Shown here: one piece after another, positions 55,846 to 64,000 of the stretch
Layout of the letters: every line of letters begins with the position of its first letter
Numbering within the stretch: the first letter of the stretch is position 1
Translations under genes and position numbers: made by a program
Notes under the pieces: model-generated
What the model was told of the DNA's origin: nothing
The model's input: only the letters and a program-made list of their open reading frames with translations
Database searches by the model: none
Assembly: GCA_964020155.1 (NCBI GenBank)
Contig: OZ026567.1
Coordinates: forward strand, 3,164,850-3,228,849
From: Chondrilla cf. caribensis
Lineage: Eukaryota; Porifera; Demospongiae; Chondrillida; Chondrillidae
DNA length: 64,000 bases
Direction: 5' to 3'

Positions 55846-58800
55846 TCAGGCTTGTTCTTCTGTGCTTGTAGAGTCTTCTCCAGCGCTCACTGCCTCTGGA
55901 TCAAGAACGTGGTAATGGTCCTCCTCTTCCTTTTGATCTTGGTCCCTCTCAGGGAGGCAGTCCTCTAGCACATGGTAAGTGCCTTCTTTGTCAATTGAAT
56001 ATGTATCGTCTCTTCTGACTTCCTCTATCTCCTTCTCAAGTACACTGTATGGGTGTTCCTAAAATGTTCAATTGTACAAAAATTAGCAAGCAGTATACCC
56101 TGTAGTGGGAAATATTATCAAGCGATTTATATTGGCGAATTGGCTATTCAAAGATTTAACTGCCAATATGTTTTCTGCATGAATGACACACAATTGTTCT
56201 TGTCTGAGGTTGTGTGACCAATTCATTCAGGATGTCCGATATCCCCATACGCAGCTATTGATCGTAACCTCCATTTTTGCTTCACATGTATGAATGCCAT
56301 TAGTGGTATGGAATTGGTAATTAGCGATTATTTGTATTATAACAATAGTTCAATTGCCAAATTACATACCTGGATGGAGCACTACTGGGTTCAGCACACA
56401 TGTTGGTCTCACCTCACTTGAAGAGGTAGCGGTGTCCACTGATTTCTGAACCTCCTTGATGGTCACAATTTCCCTCGCCTTTGTCCTGCTGGGCCCTCTC
56501 TCAGTATTGATGAGACCTCTCAATGTATACCTTTCGTGGGTTTCAGTCAACCCATTTTGTTCCCCTTGAGTCTTCACTCCCTCCATGTTAGGTAGTTCCT
56601 CGTACACAGTGCTGTAGTCGTGGTTAGCAACCTGCAGGACTGTATGCATGAGAATAGCAAGTGCAATAAAATGATGTGAAGGGAAAATACACACTGGAAC
56701 TTGAAGGGTATCTTGAACTTGCACCTATACTACTTCTCACCCACCCCCCATTAACTTTTCCAATGACGATGCATCGGTACCTCCTTCTTTTTCACCGTAA
56801 AAATTCAGTATTTCATGCTTTCTTATCAACTGTATAGAAACATGTATTTTATGATTATTAATATTTTGACAGGAGGACCTCACTGAGATTGCCCTATGAA
56901 AACTGTATGTACATATGAAATGGCATTCAGTAGTGATTTAATTTTCATTAACAAGAAGTGAACAGAAATATATTTATGACATAAATACAGTAGCAATTAC
57001 TATCGGGATATGTGTTCTACTACTATGTACATACATATTGGATTTGTACAGTACTTTGATGGTGATGAACACGTAGCATGCTATTGTACATGTGCTTTGC
57101 AAGATTGAGATAATATAGGCGATTGTGAAGTGATTTCATTGCAAAACAGCATGTGGGTTACTCACCAGGTGAACCAGGTGGAGGAGGGAGGGGCAGCCTT
57201 GCTGTTCTGTTAGTTCGTCTGGTCCTGTACAAAGCCACAGCCAACACTGCCACAGTGAACCCGAGCACACATACCAGAAAGGACAGTATTGCTATTGTTG
57301 TGAAAAAAGTGGCATCCCCCTTTTCTTCTGGGTCAGAAGATTCTGTAACATTATAAACATAGGAATACCATCATGATGTATGAGATATCCCACAGTGCCC
57401 TGTTATGTGTGCGAGCACAGTTCTTGACAAGATTTTGACGGGGTGTAGTGCTCCACAAATTTGTGCATGGGACACTGAATGGGCAATAGATAACATGCTG
57501 TCACTTTAATATGACATATTTTCATAAAGGTGGATTTCAAATAATCGAAGATGTAAATCTTTGGATAAATATATGTAGCTTATACTCATCTAGGGCAAGG
57601 TGTGTTGCTGAAAATCTAAAAACTATATAGTTGTCAAGTATGTACATACGTATGTATGTATACATTACAGACCTGTTAAACAAACAGTCAATCCCGTTGT
57701 ACAACCAGACAGGCCTGTTAAACTGCTGGTCAGTCCCATTGTACAACTGAACAGGCCTATCAAGCAACAGATATTGATGGAATGTGGACAGGAAAATGCA
57801 GCTATTTGAATGACTCCTTTTTAAGGGATAGCAAAGTGCCACAATATAGCATAGCTAGGAAGAACCCTGGCTATAAAAATGTTGTTTAGTAAGTGCAGTT
57901 TAGCTACTGGTGTAATACTTGAGCTACAATGGAAGAACATGTGCCCTTGTTTAGGGTGTATTAGTTGAGTGCTTGTTAGGATATTCCTTGATTTAGTGAT
58001 CTCAGAACGTGTGATTTTTTGGGATTATGTGTATCATGGGAGGTGTTATGTGTAAATCCAGAGATGAGGACAACTGAAGAATTTTATTAGTGATATCTGT
58101 TGAATAATTGTGTCAATTACGATAGTAATGTAATGTACTGAATAATGGATATTGGGATATTGGATACTCACTGCAATTTGTTGAAGGAGATGTACTTTGT
58201 ACCCTGCAAAGCGTATTGAAATACTCTGATTGTGGATCTCGAGATACTGAATTGTCATTTTTGCCAATGAAAATTAGAAATGCATTTTTTACTTCATCAA
58301 TATTAAAAACTTGGTCCTTAACCATCCCTTCAAGTGAATCCCCATCATTAGGGCCTTGTGGTTGTCTAATGTTGAAGCAGCTGCCATTCTGTGTGTTCAT
58401 TCTTTTCCGGCAGGATGGTATACTGACTATTGTTGCTTGATTTACCCGACAGATCCCAGATTCTACACAGTTATATATAGAACTTTGCTGAAACATGGAA
58501 TAGCATTTTCTTACATGTAATATGCAACATGAAACATGTACAATGCATCTACACAGTATCATACATCCATGTACAGCGAGAATTGTCTTGGGTGTACAGA
58601 CAGATTATAAAGGTATACTTTGGACTCAGGTTTGTGTCAATGTTCGGTCATATTGGTCACACTGTATATGTGTACTATACTATCTATATCATTCTCAATC
58701 AACATGTGCAGTTTATGCTGCCATATTATATAATAATATGACAATACATAATAGGTTGTTGCTAACTTGTATAGGATCTTGATAGATTCATATTATAAGA

Positions 58801-59103
58801 ATTCTTCCTGGTTGGTACAGTACGAATGATGGGAAAGGATGAATGGGAACCACAGATCTGATGTTTACTTGATTGTTAGGTGCTACAGATCTATATTCTG
58901 TATGAACTGGCTTTTAACTGCTGTATATGATTAAGTTTATCAGCATAATAGGCTTTGTAATGGTTTTGAATCTATTGGTGACTGTGTCAATATACATACG
59001 TACATATGTACCTATTGGTATAATAATCCCTTGATTCTTGAACTCACTCACCTGTAGATCCAAGCCACAGTTGGAGTATCAATAATATGATAAGTAGGCA
59101 CAT
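55846..59103 (-). CDS. Gene G: small single-pass receptor with Y-x-V-L tail motifs, about 328 aa
   Basis: Five exons: 59103-59052, 58462-58172, 57342-57166, 56639-56386, 56058-55846 (987 nt, phases compatible). Signal peptide MCLLIILLILQLWLG; extracellular domain of about 97 aa with four or more Cys (ESGICRVNQ, SCRKRM, GSCFNIRQ, NTLCRVQ); membrane helix near 127-151 (IAILSFLVCVLGFTVAVLAV) followed by Arg-rich and Pro-rich stretches (RLPLPPPPGSP). The cytoplasmic part has HDYSTVYEELP, a basic/Thr region, and a final exon with EHPYSVLEKE, DDTYSI, EGTYHVLEDC and EDHYHVLDPE. The donor at 56386/56385 was chosen over one 14 bases downstream because only it keeps the last exon open, and it is conserved in gene H. 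Its membrane and tail exons are close paralogues of H. Likely a phosphotyrosine-regulated receptor or docking protein. Confidence 0.82.
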
Positions 59104-59412
59104 CTTCTGCTGATTTTTAATATGTTAATAGATGACCCTGCTATGGTTGACTCCAACAAAAGCACGCTCAACTAGAAATCGTCAGTATCCTGTTTCCTCC
59201 TCGTAACTGTACACCACGGAATATGAAGCTGTTGTGTGAGACTGTGAATCTATTGATGTGATATGATATTTAAATTTGTTAATTGTGGCCTGTGGTTGAT
59301 ATTTAATGAACATGTTGTACTATTGAAACTGACTCCTTTCAATGTATTCTTATGAAGCATGAACACCTGAATTCACGGTCCACTATTGTATATATGTACT
59401 ATATGTAATAGC

Positions 59413-59645
59413 TATAATTATTCTGGTGTAGTGAATGATAGACAATTTATTCTGTGTACATACGTATGTAGACTCCAATGCTATATATTGCATGTATTAT
59501 ACAGTAGAAGTGTGTTTACTAATTTCCTGCCATATGTTTTCGCACAATTAATTTCAACAATGAAACCTGTCTGGTGACCTTTACAACATGGCTTATGTAC
59601 ACACAATTTTCCTTTGATCCATCTTTCAACCAAGATACAAGTATG
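59413..59645 (+). repeat. Copy of the 230-bp repeat family
   Basis: Starts TAGCTATAATTATTCTGGTG and ends CAACCAAGATACAAGTA. It lies about 300 bases upstream of the start of gene G. Confidence 0.7.
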
Positions 59646-60141
59646 ATAATCACACCTACCCATTCATGTAGATCTATTATTTTATCTGTGGTTTGATACA
59701 GAGAAAAATTGTCTGTTCGATGTGATATACTGTACATATGTGGTACAAACTTTATACAATGTTTATGTCCCATGCTTCTAGTACAGTATGTAAGATGAGA
59801 AGTACTTGTCATCTTCTCCTCATCAATATTCTCATCATCGTTCATATTCACTATGTAGTTTGCTCCGCTTGATGTGCACAGTGTACTATGAACCCGGCTC
59901 CCATGCTTGTGGCTGGTATGTACTGTATATATGCCGCTAACATTCCTTGAAGTGTATATCCAGCGGTACGGGAGAAATATGGTAGTCTTTCAATAATCAA
60001 TGTTTTGACATCACCCTGCTGTACAAATCCAAAACCTATGATATCTGTCTGAGATCTACTCAACTCAGCCCCTTAATCCAAAATATACCTTTATAATCTG
60101 TCTGTACATCCAAATTAATTTTCCCTGTACATAGATGTATG

Positions 60142-60499
60142 AAGCATAATGAAAACATTTAACAATGAAAAAGGATGTAGGGATGACAAAGAAAAAAAGG
60201 GAAGGAACAAGGTAGGGATGAGTGGAATGAGAACACCGTCGGAGTGAGCAGCACATCGGAATGAGAGGACTGTCGGAATATAACAATCCCTATATCAACA
60301 GCTGCAGACTATACTGTGTATTGCACAAGCAATAACTGCTGTTGATATAGGGATTGTTATATTCCGACAGTCTTCTCATTCCGATGTGCTGCTCACTCCG
60401 ATGGTGTTCTCATTCCACTCATCCCTACCTTGTTCCTTCCCTTTTTTTGCTTGTCATCCCTACATCCTTTTTCATTGTTAAATGTTTTCATTATGCTTG
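60142..60499. repeat. Large foldback (inverted repeat), arms about 163 bp
   Basis: The left arm 60142-60305 (ending AACAATCCCTATATCAACAG) is the near-perfect reverse complement of the right arm 60337-60499, around a loop of about 30 bases. A transcript would form a very long hairpin. It resembles foldback MITEs. Confidence 0.9.
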
Positions 60500-60550
60500 T
60501 TTGTATTCTTTTTTAGCATCAGGCATGTGATGTAAAATGTTTATAATTTG

Positions 60551-60632
60551 GCAAAAAAATCGTCCTCTCGGCGATTCGAACCAACCAAACTCGCTATAAA
60601 ACCTGTAATCTACTCACTGAGCTGTCGTGACT
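60551..60632 (-). repeat. tRNA-like sequence, probable SINE head
   Basis: On the minus strand an A-box-like CAGCTCAGTGAGTAGA and a B-box-like GGTTCGAATCG are spaced about as in a tRNA, followed by a run of seven T, a Pol III terminator. The arms do not pair well enough for me to call a functional tRNA, so a tRNA-derived SINE or tRNA relic is likelier. Confidence 0.5.
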
Positions 60633-62128
60633 CATTGTTATGAAGTAAGCGAATATTCTTAATTGAACAAGATGGCGTATTACTATGAGGCAGTTGCCGA
60701 GTAGTGCCGGAAATGCCGCAGTCGCCATATGTAGTACAAAGGTAACAAAAGTAGGAAAGGGCACTCCGCGCTAAAAAATTAAGATCGCTTGTGTTAAAAT
60801 TAGCACCATAGCTCCAGCAGATACTTCGGTAGCTTTGTTGAAAAATATGTAGAGAAGAAGAAGAAGAAGTCTGAAAATTTGACCTTTTATTTTTTTGACC
60901 TTTCGCCGGTTCGCCACTTCAACTACCTTCTTTTCACTTGTTAAGAATTGTTTTATTTCTAAAATCATCCGAAAATGACTCCTGAATGCTCGCTTTGGCT
61001 TAATACCTGTCCACAGGCGAGATTTTGCGAAACTGCAATGTATGCGAGGTATAGGGCCGCCATTTTGTTTCCGCGTCATCCCTACATATAGAGTGCTATC
61101 GCACTCTATGATACTGTGTAGATACATTGTACTTGTTTATGTTGCATATAACATGCAAGAGAATGCTTTCCGCACAAAGGCGTTAATACCATCCTATTAA
61201 CGCTTAGTGCGGAAAGTGGACATGTTCCACATGTGTGTTTTGTGAACCCCAAGCTGAACCTGAAAGTGTTTACTGTGTGTGCCTCATATTGGACTGTTAT
61301 TGCTTAAATCATCCTTGCACTTTCAGAGAGCACCAACATGTACAAATATGGTGGTGTGATTTTGTAAGTATGTGTGTGTTGGGAACAGATGGACTGTTTG
61401 TTCACTCTTCTACCACTTTCACATCCTTCAGCAAAATGGGATGAACCTGTGTTGATTTGACTTAAGTTCACATGAGCTGTATTAAAATGATACGACGTAA
61501 TTAGTAAGATGGCTACCACAGGATTATCCTTTGTTAATTTTGTTCCAATTTTATTCACATTGTTATACCAAAGGTTTTCTGATTGTCAAAGATCACTACT
61601 GTATTATGTTAGCTTGAAAGTAAAATTTGTCCATTGGATATTGATTCTAAACAAAGGTACTTTGCACCATTTGTTCTTGATCTACCGACCTCAACTACTA
61701 GTGTCACCAGGAGATCTGTTTGTTCCTATTACAAAAACCAGAATTCACCACATTATGGTCATCACTCCAAAACCTTCCATTATCCGCCATCTTAACACAC
61801 ATATACTAAACCTGAGTTCAACTTAGGTTTGGCTTGGTTTGAAGTGCACTTATGTAAGGGGTTTTAGTGCTCCAGTCATGAATACAGCATAACTATGTAC
61901 AGTGGTAAATGCTTAATATGCCACCGCTTATTATTCCAAATCGCTTATTATTCCAAATCGCTTATTATGCCGCTATTTTCCTGAACAAATTCATTAGTAT
62001 GTAATTACTATGCATATTATAATTCACGTGTAGACAGTACATATACATACTAGCCCAATGTGTGTGTATTAGTTGACGTCATGCAATTATTACACTGTCC
62101 CATACATCCACAGACTATAACGTTATTA

Positions 62129-64000
62129 TTATTCTGTGCTTGTAGAATCTTCATCTGTGCTTGCTCCCTCTGGTTCAAGAACGTGGTAAATGCCCTCGTC
62201 CTTTGTAGGATCTCGTTTCTTCTCAGGGAGACAGTCCTCCTGCCCACGGTGAGCGCCTTCTCTGTCAGTTGAACATGTACGGTCACTTCTGACTCCATTC
62301 ACCTTCTTCTCAGGTACACTGTACACGTGTTCCTAAAATGTTGAATGTGAATTTTGCATACCTTTCACTTTCCGAAATTAAATGCCAGTCATACAGTTAG
62401 ACTTTGGGATTATTTTGTACTCTTAGTAACAATGACAATGCCATACTATTATGTATGGTAAAGTATTTCTGTATACACTGTGTTTGGTGGTAAGGGGTTG
62501 TATGAACTGCATAATTTGTTCACATTACCAATCAGAAAGGTGAACAGTGTAGCACGCTTTCCAAGATTTTTTCAGCATTAACATGTGCATACAAATACAT
62601 CACACAGTTCTTTACATTATGGTTGTCAGCCAACCTACAACCCTCATTATTCCTCTATTTTGTGAAATGCATATGAAAGCATACTACTTCACCTGTACAT
62701 GTCCTCATGGACATCTGCCTACATGACCTCTGTACCTTGCATACCTGGATAGATCACTACTGGATGCATCACACATGCTGGTCTTACCTCACTTGAAGAG
62801 GTGGCAGTATCCAATCCTTCCTGAACCTCCTTGATGGTCACGGTTTCCCTTGTCTTTGTCCTGTTGGGCCCTCTCTCAGTGTTGTTGACACCACACGGTA
62901 CATACCTGTCGTGGGTTTCTGTCAACCTGTTTTGCCCTTGGAAGCACACAGTACTGTAATCATGGCTGGTGACCGATAGCACCGACAGATCTGTAGCTAT
63001 AAAAGGAAGAGGTTGCAAAAAGATGTATGCATGTAATGAGCCATCCATGGGTTTGTACTGTACAAGATGGTGTTTGTCCTATAATGACGTCATCCTCCCC
63101 CTGAAAGGGACCATCTGTGTCTTGTTTGCTTGACCAAGACCTGTACTTCTCATTACTATCCCCATCCAACTATCGATCTATGTGCCTTTATACCTACACC
63201 TTTCTAGAAGTACATGTACGTACAGGTATGTTTGGTATTGTAGATGAAAATATGTGGATATCTTGAATGTTGAGGTTATTTTGATACACTAAGTGGATCA
63301 CAAAGGTACAGAATAACAGGTGTTGTAATTGGAAATTTTGTGAATTGTGTGTCTCACCAGGTGGACCGGGTGGAGGAGGGAGGGGCAGCCTTGCTGTTCT
63401 CTTAGTTCGTCTGGTCCTGTACAAAGCCACTGCCAGCACTGCCACAGTGAATCCAAGCACACACACCAGCAAGGACAGTATTGCTATTGCCGTGTAGTGA
63501 GGTATATCTTCTCTCTCTGTGGATCAGATGGGACTAGTGTTAGAAATGCTATGTTGGCCCTCACTGTGGTATTATATGCAGTCTGTTGTGTTGTTTGTGT
63601 TTGTTGTTTATGTTAGTCAACCGTAATTGTCATGTTGGTGGAACCCATTCTAACATAAGTAAACCATTTATTTTTCACATCACTTGACAAGTGTAGACTG
63701 TGTAGTTATAAACATATATTATGATAGGAACTTTGGGTTGTTGGAAGCGATTGCATAATTCAAGAACACAAAGTACTCACAGAAGTATTGGCTTGAGATG
63801 TACACACTCACCACGAGTTGTTTCTGATGATGAAGGTGTAGACTGAGTGATGTGTGGATATTCACTGACTGTTTTCGTGTGTGTGTTGTATGGACAGTCA
63901 TTGATTGTCTGTGTAACAGTTACAGTGTAGTTGGTTCCAGTAGCAGATGTTGGCGTCTTACCACGTACCCAGCAATTCTCCAGTGGTAAACAAATATCCT
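62129..64000 (-). CDS. Gene H: paralogue of gene G, 5' end beyond the right edge
   Basis: Exons seen: >64000-63812, 63516-63358, 62990-62761, 62332-62129. Phases match those of G (1, 1, 0). The extracellular fragment has DICLPLENCWVRG, N-glycosylation NYT and a Ser/Thr stalk (TQSTPSSSETT). The membrane helix (AIAILSLLVCVLGFTVAVLAV) and following RLPLPPPPGPP are nearly identical to G. The tail keeps HDYSTV, LTETHDRY, a conserved ITIKEVQ-like segment (VTIKEVQEG), EHVYSVPEKK and EGIYHVLEPE, and stops soon after. Two of G's four tail Tyr motifs are changed or lost: the DDTY unit is Cys-containing and EGTY reads EGAHRG. The ectodomain differs from G much more than the membrane and tail do. Same inferred role as G. 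Confidence 0.75.

Larger units (their letters stand above)
59104..62128. other. Spacer between genes H and G, repeat-rich
   Basis: Apart from the listed repeats I find no exon. A non-repeat, relatively GC-rich stretch at about 60660-61080 has no clear frame. A short inverted repeat (CTTTCCGCAC, GTGCGGAAAG) lies at 61166-61216. A 22-bp tandem (CGCTTATTATTCCAAATCGC) lies near 61930-61975. Confidence 0.55.

Noticed and set aside
60551..60632. Functional tRNA gene
   Set aside because: The A and B boxes are recognisable, but the acceptor, D and anticodon stems do not pair convincingly. It is listed as a SINE head instead.

Overview
The window is eukaryotic and almost certainly metazoan. Genes are split into many short exons with GT-AG introns, and the coding strand carries receptor tyrosine kinases (RTKs) with [11 protein letters not shown] and KWTAPE motifs. 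About half of the intervening DNA is (GT/CA)n microsatellite, minisatellite and MITE. A large, lineage-specific tandem RTK array with small unfamiliar ectodomains fits a sponge (Porifera, probably a demosponge). That assignment is inference from gene content, not from a sequence match.

Every gene I can support lies on the minus strand, head to tail. In transcription order (right to left) they are: gene H (63.8-62.1 kb, cut by the right edge), gene G (59.1-55.8 kb), gene F (53.4-49.5 kb), gene E (48.3-41.1 kb), a decayed kinase exon (40.5-40.3 kb), gene D (39.5-30.9 kb), gene C (29.4-23.1 kb), gene B (20.7-9.0 kb), gene A (8.4-2.6 kb) and gene Z (0.9 kb to beyond the left edge). Letters are local labels only. 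I built exon models by hand from splice signals, paralogue alignment and intron phase. In A, B, C, D, E, F and G the exon lengths sum to a multiple of three with compatible phases at every junction.

A, B, C and D encode intact-looking receptor tyrosine kinases. E encodes a receptor pseudokinase: HRD has become HKE, DFG has become GFQ, and the glycine loop is broken. Z, A, D and E share a small ectodomain with the pattern C-x-x-W, F-x-C, I-T, C that I do not recognise. B and C appear to start just before their membrane helix, so they may be ectodomain-less kinases. F, G and H have a signal peptide, an extracellular part, one membrane helix and a cytoplasmic tail with several Y-x-V-L-E motifs, but no kinase domain. 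The same motif sits on a separate 36-nt juxtamembrane exon of kinase D. The neighbourhood therefore reads as a co-evolving phosphotyrosine module: kinases, a pseudokinase partner, and membrane docking proteins that could be their substrates.

Between and inside the genes are very long (GT)n tracts on the plus strand, which are (CA)n in the pre-mRNA. There are also several minisatellites, at least two MITE families with CAGTGRA-like ends, a GCGGGAAA-type MITE, a roughly 230-bp repeat family, a 160-bp-arm foldback and a tRNA-like SINE head. I see no convincing functional RNA gene, promoter motif or autonomous transposon.
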